From assembly GCF_014334115.1 (NCBI RefSeq), contig NZ_CP060494.1, positions 2,324,501 through 2,388,500 on the forward strand: DNA of 64,000 bases, given 5' to 3'. A model generated the notes under the pieces. The model was not told the origin of the DNA. It searched no databases and saw nothing but the letters and a program-made list of their open reading frames with translations. The position numbers and the translations under genes were made by a program. Within the stretch, counting starts at the first letter, position 1; every line of letters begins with the position of its first letter. Of this stretch, positions 54,196 to 62,307 are shown piece by piece. The DNA is from Sphingosinithalassobacter sp. CS137. Its GTDB lineage: Bacteria > Pseudomonadota > Alphaproteobacteria > Sphingomonadales > Sphingomonadaceae.

Positions 54196-54390
54196 ATGGT
54201 TTCAGTAAAGACTCTGCCGGTGGACGAAAACCTGCAGGTCCAGGTGCCTACTGAAACGAAGCAAGCGCTCGAGCGCCGGGCCGTCGACGACCGGGTTCCA
54301 ATGCGCGTCGTCGTCCTGCGCGCGTTGTCGACCTACGGGATCGCGGTCCCCCAGGAGGCGATCCGGGACCGGCGGAAGACCAGCGCATGA
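54196..54390 (+). CDS. Small ribbon-helix-helix-like protein
   Basis: This 64-residue protein (LQVQVPTETKQALERRAVDD followed by PMRVVVLRALSTYGI) has the pattern of a ribbon-helix-helix DNA-binding protein: a short strand and two helices. Its stop overlaps the start of the MazG-like gene (ATGA), so it probably regulates this operon. Confidence 0.65.
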   Translation: MVSVKTLPVDENLQVQVPTETKQALERRAVDDRVPMRVVVLRALSTYGIAVPQEAIRDRRKTSA

Positions 54391-55556
54391 CTGACTTCCA
54401 AGCCCTGACCCTGGATGGATACGCCACGCAGGCCGCGCTGACCGACCAGCGGCGCGGGTCCAGCGCCCTGAGCTTCGCGCTCCTCGGACTCTTCGGCGAA
54501 ACGGGTAGTCTGCTGACTGAGCTGAAGAAGAAGCAGCGCGACCAGACGACCTATCTCGGCTACGCCGATGCAGTCGTCGAGGAACTCGGCGACGTCCTCT
54601 GGTATCTCTCGTCCCTGTGCCGCCGGAGCAGGATCGCGCTCAGCGCGGTGGCGGGCGCTGCGATGGCCGCCGATGGGTCCAAGGCGCAGCCCGATCCGAC
54701 GCTGACCTTCCACGCACTTCAGCCGGCGGTCATGCCGCTGGCGCGCGAACCGACCGCCTCTTTCGAACGGACCCTGCTCCAGCTGGCCATTCGGGTCGGC
54801 GAACTCGTCCGGCAATACGAGGCCGTGGCACCGCACAAGCGTAAAGCGCGGCTGCACTCGCTCACCGAGGTGATGCGGTGCCTGATCCGCGCGGCCACCG
54901 AGGCGGGCGTGACGCTCGAAGCCGCGGCTGTGAAGAACCTCCACAAGATATTCGACAGATGGCCACGCGAGCGAACTTATCCCGCTCCCTTCGACGAGGG
55001 ACTGGCGGCCGAGGAGACGCTGCCGCGCGCCATGACCATCGACGTGGTGGAGCGCGTCATCGACGGCCAGGCGTTCGTCTTCCAGCGGTCGAACGGGGTC
55101 AATGTCGGGGACCGCCTGACCGACAACGCCGCCGTTCCGGACGACTACCGGTTCCACGACGTCTTCCACTACGCCTACGTCGCCGTGCTTGGCTGGTCCC
55201 CGGTGACGCGATCGCTGCTGCGGCTGAAGAGAAAGAGCCTCCCGTCGGTCGACGAGGCCGAGGACGGCGCGCGCGCGATGCTCATCGAGGAGGGGGTCAC
55301 GACCTGGCTGTTCGGCCAGGCGCAGCAGCTCCGCTTCTTCGAGGGCATGCGGCCGGGTCAGCTGCCACTGGACCTGCTCAAGGACGTGCGCGAGTTCGTG
55401 GCCGGGTACGAGGTCGAGCGCTGTCCCCTGTGGCTGTGGGAAGAGGCGATCCTGCAGGGATACGCGGCGTTCCGGTTCCTCAGCGAGAAACGCCTGGCCC
55501 GTATCACCATCGACTTCAAGCACCGGCGCCTACGTGTCAGGGAGATCGCGTCATGA
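54387..55556 (+). CDS. MazG-like nucleotide pyrophosphohydrolase, two-domain
   Basis: The N-terminal ~100 residues of this 389-residue protein match the MazG/all-alpha NTP pyrophosphatase pattern: LLGLFGETGSLLTELKKK and VVEELGDVLWYLSSL, with acidic metal ligands. The middle and C-terminal parts (FHDVFHYAYVAVLGWSPVTR, WLWEEAILQGYAAFRFL) form a further domain with His and Glu residues that I cannot name. MazG enzymes clean or deplete NTPs. It is fused by overlap to a uracil-DNA-glycosylase-like gene. Substrate unknown; a phage-modified or non-canonical nucleotide is inference. Confidence 0.75.
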   Translation: MTDFQALTLDGYATQAALTDQRRGSSALSFALLGLFGETGSLLTELKKKQRDQTTYLGYADAVVEELGDVLWYLSSLCRRSRIALSAVAGAAMAADGSKAQPDPTLTFHALQPAVMPLAREPTASFERTLLQLAIRVGELVRQYEAVAPHKRKARLHSLTEVMRCLIRAATEAGVTLEAAAVKNLHKIFDRWPRERTYPAPFDEGLAAEETLPRAMTIDVVERVIDGQAFVFQRSNGVNVGDRLTDNAAVPDDYRFHDVFHYAYVAVLGWSPVTRSLLRLKRKSLPSVDEAEDGARAMLIEEGVTTWLFGQAQQLRFFEGMRPGQLPLDLLKDVREFVAGYEVERCPLWLWEEAILQGYAAFRFLSEKRLARITIDFKHRRLRVREIAS

Positions 55557-56227
55557 CCCCGTCCATCTTCGTAGAGACGCTGTCGAGCATGCGGCTCCCG
55601 AACGTCTTCAATCCGTGGGCGGATCGCTGCGCGATCCATGACCGCAGCGACGCCGCGAGGACGCGCCGAGCCAACCTCCTCGCCATGATCGAGGCAGCGC
55701 TGGACGAGCGCGTCGAGACCATGTGGATAGCGCGGGACCTGGGCTACCGCGGCGGCCGCCGCACCGGGGTTCCGCTAACCGACGAGGTCCACCTAGACGA
55801 CGCGGGCCAGCTTCTCGGCGGCGTGGAGCTGGAACGGGCGACCACCGGACCGATCGTCGCCGAGCGGACGGCCGCAGTCGTCTGGCAGGTGCTGACCGAC
55901 ATCGGCCTGCCCGTCATGCTGTGGAACGTCTTCCCCTTCCATCCGCACGAACGCGACGATCCGATGTCGAACCGCTGCCACACGCGGTCCGAACGCGAGG
56001 CGACCTGGCCGATTCTGCAGGCGCTGATCGAGATGGTCAGGCCGAAGACCGTGGTTGCGATTGGCCGCGACGCGCACATGGCTCTCGCCGAGCTGACCGT
56101 CCCCGTCATATGCGTCCGGCATCCGAGCTACGGCGGGCAGCGAGAGTTTATCGACGGGATGCACGACCACTACCGCGTCGCACGCAGGGGCAGGACCCGC
56201 GGCCAGCTGGAGCTTGACGTCGCCTAG
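55553..56227 (+). CDS. Uracil-DNA glycosylase-superfamily protein
   Basis: The 224-residue protein shows the UDG superfamily layout: IARDLGYRGGRRTGVPLTDE (motif 1, with an Asp), VMLWNVFPFHPHERDD with SNRCHTRSE, VVAIGRDA, and the late HPSYGGQREFIDGM with the catalytic-loop His. It may remove uracil or a modified base from DNA, or bind without cutting. The ATG at 55553 overlaps the MazG stop. It is convergent with the thymidylate-synthase-like gene, sharing 4 bases. Confidence 0.75.
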   Translation: MTPSIFVETLSSMRLPNVFNPWADRCAIHDRSDAARTRRANLLAMIEAALDERVETMWIARDLGYRGGRRTGVPLTDEVHLDDAGQLLGGVELERATTGPIVAERTAAVVWQVLTDIGLPVMLWNVFPFHPHERDDPMSNRCHTRSEREATWPILQALIEMVRPKTVVAIGRDAHMALAELTVPVICVRHPSYGGQREFIDGMHDHYRVARRGRTRGQLELDVA

Positions 56228-57000
56228 GCGGCCGCAACGGCCGGGGCCTCGATATCGTCGACGCGCGCGAGGAGGGCCTTCAGTTCCGCCCGCGTTGACG
56301 GCAGGTCGATCTCGGCGTGCGTCGATACGATCGTCAGCGGCCCAACGCCCAGCTTGGTCTCCTTGGCTAGGAACGACATCAGCCTGCCGAGGCCGATCAG
56401 ATTGCCCAGCAGCTTCCTGACGTAGAAGTGGTTGCGGTAGAACGCCGTCATCGCGATGCGCCGACGGTCTGCGGGCCCGATCAGCTTCAAGCTGGCGAAG
56501 CTCAGGCACTGGCCGCCGTAGGGTGACCGGTCCACGTCGCGCGTCGGATCGAAGATGCTCAGCTCGAATTTGTTCAGCGCTCGGACTGCAGGGTCGTTGA
56601 TCCGGTCGATGATCCGCTGGAGCTGGTTCTCGAAGCCGCCGCCGGGCTTGGGAAAGTGCATCATTCGCTCGAAATAGTATCCGGACCAGGACTCCTTCAG
56701 GCTCACCCGGGGAAGCACATTGTCCTCGAAGCGCTTGAAGAACAGCGGTGCGCCGTGGAGGTTATAGAGCGCCTCGGGGAAGATGGTGTTGGCGACGGTC
56801 TCGATGCCCTTCTCGCCCTCTCCACGCAGATACGAGTCAACAGCGGCGACCACGGGATCGGAAAGTCGGGAGCGCGCCGCCGGGTCAGCTACGTCGATGA
56901 TCACGTTGTGGAACTCATGTCCTGGCTTGGCATCCACGGCCGCAAGTGCTGCGCGCCACGCTGACACGCAGTCCGGCGCTGGTTCAATCGGCAGATACAT
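56224..57000 (-). CDS. Thymidylate synthase-like protein
   Basis: The C-terminal half of this 258-residue protein aligns by eye with thymidylate synthase/dCMP hydroxymethylase: a Cys in YGGQCLSFASLKLIG at the nucleophile position, then AFYRNHFYVRKLLGNLIGLG (YxR...N) and GVGPLTIVSTHAEI (G...H). Such enzymes transfer one carbon to pyrimidine nucleotides. The N-terminal half differs from classic ThyA, so the substrate may be another nucleotide. It is the last gene of the XRE-ImmA-protease operon and meets the UDG-like gene tail to tail. Confidence 0.65.
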   Translation of the reverse strand: MYLPIEPAPDCVSAWRAALAAVDAKPGHEFHNVIIDVADPAARSRLSDPVVAAVDSYLRGEGEKGIETVANTIFPEALYNLHGAPLFFKRFEDNVLPRVSLKESWSGYYFERMMHFPKPGGGFENQLQRIIDRINDPAVRALNKFELSIFDPTRDVDRSPYGGQCLSFASLKLIGPADRRRIAMTAFYRNHFYVRKLLGNLIGLGRLMSFLAKETKLGVGPLTIVSTHAEIDLPSTRAELKALLARVDDIEAPAVAAA

Positions 57001-57646
57001 CCTCTACTCCCAATAGGCCGAACGCCGCGAAGAGACGCGCGGCCAAAAAATCACGGTCTAACCAAGCGGAGCCATCCGCTCCCCATCCCGTCCCCCAGCT
57101 GTTCCTAACGCGTACCGCGCTCCGACCGTCGACAACGCCGTGCGCGGTCGCCACCACCGCGTGACGAACCGCCGGATCGGGAAGCTCGTCCGCGGCGGCC
57201 CTGACGACTCCGTCCGAATCCGGCAGGTAGAACGAGCGCGACAGCGTCATCAGCATGACGGCTGGCCGCCCAGATTCGAGCAGGGCGACGACCGCATCGA
57301 CATCCGCTGTCGTGGTCTCGCCAACAGCACGAAATACGGTGGGCGACCCCGCCGGTGGCGTCCAAGGCTCGACCACCATTTGTTGATAGGGCCATTCCGA
57401 CTCAACGGGCTGACCGTCGTGTCGGAGGGCCTCCAACATGGAGCCCAGCGTCGCGCCATCGAAATGAGAACGTCCGGAGCGGGCCTGAGCGCTGTGGTAG
57501 ATCCATTCGCACGACAGCGGCTCCCAAGGCCCTAGCGTCGCCGCATGGCAGTCGCTTGACGCGAACGCGAGGCAGGTCGGCCGAGCGCCCTGGTCACGAG
57601 CGCCGCCGAACGCCGACGCCAAATCCCTGCTCACGACGATCGACAC
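56984..57646 (-). CDS. Papain-like (C1 family) cysteine protease
   Basis: The 220-residue protein carries the papain motifs: QGARPTCLAFASSDCHAA with Gln and the catalytic Cys, ELPDPAVRHAVVATAHG with the His, and RNSWGTGWGADGSAWL with the Asn. There is no signal peptide, so it acts in the cytosol. A GTG at 57646, 4 bases after the stop of the ImmA-inhibitor gene, is taken as the start. A cytosolic papain-like enzyme is rare in bacteria and would be toxic unless controlled; the upstream gene seems to encode its inhibitor. Confidence 0.8.
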   Translation of the reverse strand: MSIVVSRDLASAFGGARDQGARPTCLAFASSDCHAATLGPWEPLSCEWIYHSAQARSGRSHFDGATLGSMLEALRHDGQPVESEWPYQQMVVEPWTPPAGSPTVFRAVGETTTADVDAVVALLESGRPAVMLMTLSRSFYLPDSDGVVRAAADELPDPAVRHAVVATAHGVVDGRSAVRVRNSWGTGWGADGSAWLDRDFLAARLFAAFGLLGVEDVSAD

Positions 57647-57650
57647 GCGA

Positions 57651-58661
57651 TCACACCGCCAGCCGAGCGCGGCGCTCGGCCCTCGAAAGCCCAATCTCCT
57701 CGGGGCCGGTGAGATCCACTCCCAGCAATAGCGTCGTAAGCGGCGGCACCGGCGCCCAAGGCCGCCGCTCGGTGATCGACAGACTACCCCTGTGTGGCGC
57801 CTCCACGCCGCCCATTATGCGGCGCACCACGTTTGAACCGACGCCGCCGCCACCATCGCCCTCGCGGTCATCGCGGAGCACGACGTAACCGCTCGCCGCC
57901 AACTCGTCGCGATCCCAGACGTAGCCACCTGCGGCGTGCTCGGGCAGGCGCAGGACGAAGACGTCGTTGCGGCTTCCATCCACCTGCCAACCAGCGTCGC
58001 GCTCGGTCAGCAGCCAGACATCACCTCGGTAGTCGGATGGCCGGTAGTCGCCGAGCAGGGCGATCTTCATCTGGCGCGGCTCGACGGCTCCAAGGTCGCG
58101 CATCGCGTGCTGGTCGATCAATTCGTAGCGGCGAAGAGTCCGATAAGTCGCCTCGTAACTCGCGCCGAGCCGCAGCGACAGCTGGTATACGATGGAGGGC
58201 CGTCGAAGATCGACTACGGTCCACCCCTGCCGTGCACAGATCTGAAGGATTAGCCACTTCGGCATCATAAACGCGAACGCGAACGCGTCGGCCTCCACCT
58301 CCTGGAAGTCGTCGTCCGAACGCAACTGCGACGACGCCATCCGCCGCAGGATGGTTTCGTCATCGAGACTAGGCCGATGGTCGAGCCCATAGTGGCCGAG
58401 TTCGTGCGCCGCGGTCAGCCGCTGAATGCTCATGGGACGCTCGGTCGTGACGAGGATACCCGGGACCGGATCGTTGAGGAAGGCACCAAGGAGATTGCGG
58501 AGAGGCCTGAGAAGAAGCGGGACACCGAGCGCGTTGATCGCGCCGAAAACATCAACAGACCCACCCGACGCCGTCAGCGTCTCCTCCGTACCGAGGCGCC
58601 GGTGCAGACGCCCTGCCTGCATCGCGCCGTTGCGCACCGCCTGGGCGTAGCTCCCGGCCAC
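57651..58661 (-). CDS. ImmA/IrrE peptidase fused to chagasin-like inhibitor
   Basis: The N-terminal ~170 residues form an ImmA/IrrE zinc peptidase (RLTAAHELGHYGLDH and EVEADAFAFAFMMP). The C-terminal ~140 residues look like a chagasin (I42) cysteine-protease inhibitor: the three inhibitory loops appear as PEHAAGGYVWDR, GDGGGGVGSNVV and ITERRPWAP, matching the TTGY, GxGG and RPW loops. Chagasin inhibits papain-family proteases, and exactly such a protease is encoded next. ImmA peptidases usually cleave an XRE repressor, which is encoded just upstream. The start is a GTG at 58661. Confidence 0.75.
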   Translation of the reverse strand: MAGSYAQAVRNGAMQAGRLHRRLGTEETLTASGGSVDVFGAINALGVPLLLRPLRNLLGAFLNDPVPGILVTTERPMSIQRLTAAHELGHYGLDHRPSLDDETILRRMASSQLRSDDDFQEVEADAFAFAFMMPKWLILQICARQGWTVVDLRRPSIVYQLSLRLGASYEATYRTLRRYELIDQHAMRDLGAVEPRQMKIALLGDYRPSDYRGDVWLLTERDAGWQVDGSRNDVFVLRLPEHAAGGYVWDRDELAASGYVVLRDDREGDGGGGVGSNVVRRIMGGVEAPHRGSLSITERRPWAPVPPLTTLLLGVDLTGPEEIGLSRAERRARLAV

Positions 58662-58662
58662 G

Positions 58663-59031
58663 CTACTCGCCTTCCACCTTAGCCCGCGCCTTCAAGTAAT
58701 CGGCAAAGCGTCCAAGCTCGGCACGATCCTCGGTGGATAGGTCGGCGACGCGCCGGGCGAGGTGCGCCACGTCCGCCGGCAGACCTGCGGATACCGCCTC
58801 GTCCCCTGTGAAATAGCCAACCGATTGCCGATAGAGGCGCGCGAGACGGGCAAGTTCCAGCGCCTCGACGCGGCGACTGCCGTTCTCAATGTCTGTTAGC
58901 GCAGTCCGCGGGATGTTGAGATAGTGCGCGACTTCGTCTTGGCGCAGGCCAAGATATTTACGAGACTCGCGCAACCGCTCGCCCATCTCACGACGCGCGC
59001 CCGCATCGTCCGCCGCCTTGCCGATGCTCAT
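58663..59031 (-). CDS. XRE-family transcriptional regulator
   Basis: The 122-residue protein has a Cro/CI helix-turn-helix (RESRKYLGLRQDEVAHYLNI, RTALTDIENGSRRV) and a C-terminal helical part (LARRVADLSTEDRAELGRFA). It is the likely repressor of the operon and the substrate of the ImmA peptidase encoded next. The ATG at 59031 overlaps the stop of the acyl-carrier-like gene (ATGA). Two matching palindromes lie upstream of the operon. Confidence 0.88.
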   Translation of the reverse strand: MSIGKAADDAGARREMGERLRESRKYLGLRQDEVAHYLNIPRTALTDIENGSRRVEALELARLARLYRQSVGYFTGDEAVSAGLPADVAHLARRVADLSTEDRAELGRFADYLKARAKVEGE

Positions 59032-59354
59032 TTCTTGACCTTCCGCTTGTCCCAGATCGCCTGGATGCGCGGCACGAGATGTTCGAGAGCCTCGGAAACG
59101 GAATCGTATCCGCCGGTCCGGACCACGTCCTCCTTCAGTTTGAAGCCGAGGACATCGTCCAGGACGCACAACGCATCGACGGTCGTTAGCGAATCCATCG
59201 GCACGGGAGCTGCAATGATCGCCGGCCGATCGGGCGGAAGCGCGATTCCGCGGACGCCAGCCTCAGACTTGGCCACCTTGAGCAGTTCGTCCGTTAACGC
59301 GTCCAACACACGCTGGCGCGGGAAGCTCTGCACGGGTGCGACAACTGTGGCCAT
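59028..59354 (-). CDS. Acyl carrier protein-like protein
   Basis: The 108-residue protein resembles an acyl carrier protein: an N-terminal helix (RQRVLDALTDELLKVAKSE), the motif PMDSLTTVDALCVLDDVLG with a Ser in the DSL position that carries phosphopantetheine, and a closing helix (SVSEALEHLVPRIQAIW). No other biosynthetic gene is nearby. It is the first gene of the XRE-ImmA-protease operon. It may be an acyl-carrier sensor or a toxin-antitoxin partner; that is inference. Confidence 0.6.
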   Translation of the reverse strand: MATVVAPVQSFPRQRVLDALTDELLKVAKSEAGVRGIALPPDRPAIIAAPVPMDSLTTVDALCVLDDVLGFKLKEDVVRTGGYDSVSEALEHLVPRIQAIWDKRKVKK

Positions 59355-59384
59355 CGGCTCAGCTCCAACAAAACGGTTTGGGGA

Positions 59385-59432
59385 ATGTCGGATATTCCGA
59401 CATAGTTGTCAAGGTGTGTCGGCTATGCCCGA
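59385..59432 (-). promoter_or_regulatory. Promoter with two XRE-type operators
   Basis: A perfect palindrome TGTCGGA-TAT-TCCGACA (59386-59402) and a second, imperfect one TGTCGGC-TAT-GCCCGAT (59416-59432) have centres 30 bp apart, three helix turns. On the minus strand TTGACA (59412-59407) lies between them and GACATT (59389-59384) is a possible -10, so operator 1 covers the -10 region. Autorepression by the XRE protein is likely. Confidence 0.7.
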
Positions 59433-59946
59433 TCAGCTCGTTTGGTTTTAGGCCTACTGCTTGGATGGCTGCGGCCTCTGACATTTCGCCCTTAGGCTCG
59501 CTGAGATTCTGTAAAGTCGGATTGGGGGAAGGTCTGTCTTTTGCGCAATGGAGCTAAAGGCAGACTGACAGCTACCGGCCCAAATCCGACCGACATTCAG
59601 TGCCCACTAGTGATGTCCGCTTCTGTTGCTTCATGACCTGAAAGCAGGCGGACCGCTCACGGCCCAGCTTCGGACGCGACAGAAGCCTCGGTTAATGCCC
59701 ATCAACAGCATGGATCGGCCACGGCTCATCCGTCTCGCCAAGCCATATGCAACTCGATTCTGTTGAATTGAACCGCGGACCTTCGTACTGGTTCACCTCA
59801 AGCCGCAGGGATTTTATGACTGGTTTTATGACGAGTTCATGAAACAGCAAAAAAGTCGTTATTTTTCAACTGGTGCAGGCGGACTCCGTCTCCGCCATCT
59901 TTCGACTCAGCCGATACAGACCCGCCCCGCCGGGGGGCAGCGACGC
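59433..59946. other. Intergenic region at the presumed island end
   Basis: No gene is supported in these 514 bases. It contains imperfect direct repeats of CCGGCCCAAATCCGACC/ACGGCCCAGCTTCGGACG type (59573-59680), an A/T-rich stretch (59805-59870) and a tRNA-end-like sequence at 59881-59897. It separates the defence-like island from core genes. Confidence 0.45.
59881..59897 (+). other. tRNA-3'-end-like sequence, candidate attachment site
   Basis: GGACTCCGTCTCCGCCA resembles the end of a tRNA (T-arm remnant, acceptor strand GTCTCC, discriminator G, CCA), as in tRNA-Ser genes that begin GGAGAC. No complete tRNA can be folded from the preceding bases, so this could be the 3' fragment left at the end of an integrated element. 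Confidence 0.4.
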
Positions 59947-61470
59947 TCATAGGCCGATCCGCTGCTCGAGCCAGCGTGCTGCCTCCGCGGGGCTAACCTT
60001 TTCCTCGTCGCGATCGACCATGTAGTTCGCTTCGCGCATCGCCTCGACCGGGATGGCACCGATCAGCGGGCGCAGCGCTTCGACGAAGCGATCATCGTCG
60101 GCATGTTCCGGAGCGATCAGCAGGATCGCGTCATAGCCGGGGATGGCGCCGCGATTGTCCTCGAGCACCTTGAGATCCTGCGCGGCGATGCGCCCGTCCG
60201 AGGAGAAGGCCGGGATCACGTCGGCGCGGCCGCTGGCGAGCGCGCGATACATGAAGGTGGGATTGAACGCGCGCGTCGATTCGAACTCGATACCATAGGC
60301 GCGTTGGACCGCCGCCCATTCGGGCCGCTCGAGAAACTCGACGTCGGTCGCGAGGCTCATCCGCGGCGCATGTGGCACCAGATCCTCGATCGTCGCAATT
60401 CCGAGCCGCTCGGCCTGATCGCCGCGCATCGCGAAGGCATAGGCGTTCTCGAACCCGAGCGTGCCGAGCAGCCGAACGCCGCTCGTTTGGCGGGTCCATT
60501 CGCCGACTCCTTCGACGATCGCCTCGCGCCCGGGGACCGTCTGCCGACCCATCTGATTGGTCCAGAGTGTGCCCGAATAGTCGACATAGACATCGACATC
60601 CCCCGAGGCGAGCGCACCATAGACCACGGCCGAGCCCAGCCCCTCGCGATATTCGACCGTATAGCCCGCTTCCTCCAGCTGGCGGCCGATCACCCGTGCC
60701 AGGATGAACTGCTCGGAGAATCCCTTGGCGCCGACCACCACTGTACGCTGGCCGGTGGGCAGCATCGGAGCCGAGGCCAGCAGCACTCCGGCCAGCAGGA
60801 TGCCGAGGCTGCCGAACACGAGACCGCGCCGGCGTTGGCGGAGACCGGTTTCGGCGAGCCCGAGAAGCTGATCGACCGCCAGCGCGAGACCCGCTGCGGC
60901 GATGCATCCGGCGAGTACCAGCGCCCAGTTCTGCGTCTGGAGGCCCGCGAAGATCAGATCGCCGAGGCTCGGCTGGCCAACTGTGGTCGAAAGCGTCGCG
61001 GCGCCGATCACCCACACCGCTGCGGTGCGGATGCCCGCCATGAGAACCGGCAGCACCAGTGGCGCCTCGACGAGCAGCAGCTTCTGCCGCGCCGTCATCC
61101 CGACTCCGTCTGCCGCCTCGAGCACCGCCGGATCGAGATTGAGCAGCCCGGTAACTCCGTTTCGCAGGATCGGCAGGATGGCGTAGAGCGACAGCGCGAG
61201 CAGCGCCGGCAGAAAGCCGAGCGCAGGCAGCCATTCGCCGAAGATCGTGCGCAGCGAGAGCAGCAGCGGGTAGAAGAGCGCGAGCAGCGCCAGCGACGGG
61301 ATCGTCTGAACGAGGCTGGCGAAGCCCAGTGAGACCCGCGCGACCGTGCGGCTGCGCGCCGACCAGATGGTGAGCGGAATGCTGATCGCGAGGCCGAGCA
61401 GCAGCGCCGCCATCGCGAGCAGAAGATGCTGAGCGAGAAGTTCCGGGACGCGGGTCCAGGCGGCGGTCAT
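59947..61470 (-). CDS. Glycine betaine/choline ABC permease-binding protein fusion
   Basis: The 507-residue protein has an N-terminal permease domain with six membrane segments (QTIPSLALLALFYPL and GIRTAAVWVIGAATLST) and a C-terminal OpuAC-type substrate-binding domain (VVVGAKGFSEQFILARVIGR, then GLGSAVVYGALASGDVDVYV and YDAILLI). Such OpuC/BetT-like fusions import osmoprotectants such as glycine betaine or choline. Its GTG/ATG region overlaps the ATPase stop by 4 bases. Confidence 0.88.
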   Translation of the reverse strand: MTAAWTRVPELLAQHLLLAMAALLLGLAISIPLTIWSARSRTVARVSLGFASLVQTIPSLALLALFYPLLLSLRTIFGEWLPALGFLPALLALSLYAILPILRNGVTGLLNLDPAVLEAADGVGMTARQKLLLVEAPLVLPVLMAGIRTAAVWVIGAATLSTTVGQPSLGDLIFAGLQTQNWALVLAGCIAAAGLALAVDQLLGLAETGLRQRRRGLVFGSLGILLAGVLLASAPMLPTGQRTVVVGAKGFSEQFILARVIGRQLEEAGYTVEYREGLGSAVVYGALASGDVDVYVDYSGTLWTNQMGRQTVPGREAIVEGVGEWTRQTSGVRLLGTLGFENAYAFAMRGDQAERLGIATIEDLVPHAPRMSLATDVEFLERPEWAAVQRAYGIEFESTRAFNPTFMYRALASGRADVIPAFSSDGRIAAQDLKVLEDNRGAIPGYDAILLIAPEHADDDRFVEALRPLIGAIPVEAMREANYMVDRDEEKVSPAEAARWLEQRIGL

Positions 61471-62252
61471 CGCCCGCTCTCCAGCGCCGCCAGCCGATGC
61501 GCCTGTTCGCGGGGAACGGCGACGAGCGCATCCGCCGCGGGCCCGCCTTCGCCGGCGATCAGCGCGCCGGGAGTCGCGTCGGCGACGATGTTGCCCGATT
61601 CCATCACCAGCACTCGGTCGGCGAGCAGCAGCGCCTCGGCCATGTCATGGGTCACCATGATTGTGGTGAGCCCGAGCCGGTCGTGGATCGCGCGCACGGC
61701 TGTTCCGAGCGTATCGCGCGTGATGGGGTCGAGCGCGCCGAACGGCTCGTCCATCAGCATCAGGCCCGGTTGAGTCGCCAGGGCACGCGCGACTCCGACT
61801 CGCTGGCGCTGGCCTCCGGAAAGCGCATCGGGGAGCCGCTTGGCCATCGCGGGCGTGAGCTCGACCAGTTCGAGCAGCTCGGCGACGCGCTTCGCGTTTT
61901 CGCGCTCGCCTTTCAGCCTGAGCCCGATACCGACATTTTCTCCCACCGTCAGATGCGGGAAGAGGCCGGTGTTCTGGAAGACGTAGCCGATCCGGCGACG
62001 GAGCAAATGGGGCGTTTCCGAGTCGACGGGGTCGCCGCCGATCAGCACCCGACCGCCGCTCGGCTCGATCAGCCGGTTGACCGTCTTGAGAAGGGTCGAC
62101 TTGCCCGATCCCGAAGCGCCGACCAGCGCGACGAAGCTGCCTGCCGCGATGTCGAGCGATACGGAGTTCACTGCGATCACGCCGCCTGCATAGCGCTTGG
62201 CAAGGCATTCGAAGGAGACCGAAGGCCCGAGGGTGCGCGATTGCTCTGGCAT
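61467..62252 (-). CDS. Glycine betaine/choline ABC transporter ATPase
   Basis: The 261-residue ABC ATPase has Walker A GASGSGKST, Q-loop FQNTGLFPHLT, signature LSGGQRQRVGVARAL, Walker B LMLMDEPFGALDP and H-loop TIMVTHDMAEAL. It forms a complete importer with the downstream permease/binding protein. A GTG 9 bases further upstream (62261) is an alternative start. Confidence 0.92.
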   Translation of the reverse strand: MPEQSRTLGPSVSFECLAKRYAGGVIAVNSVSLDIAAGSFVALVGASGSGKSTLLKTVNRLIEPSGGRVLIGGDPVDSETPHLLRRRIGYVFQNTGLFPHLTVGENVGIGLRLKGERENAKRVAELLELVELTPAMAKRLPDALSGGQRQRVGVARALATQPGLMLMDEPFGALDPITRDTLGTAVRAIHDRLGLTTIMVTHDMAEALLLADRVLVMESGNIVADATPGALIAGEGGPAADALVAVPREQAHRLAALESGR

Positions 62253-62307
62253 CCGGGGCACTTGTGCGGGATGAAGCGGGAAAGGTCAAAAAAGAGGAGA
62301 GGGGCAG

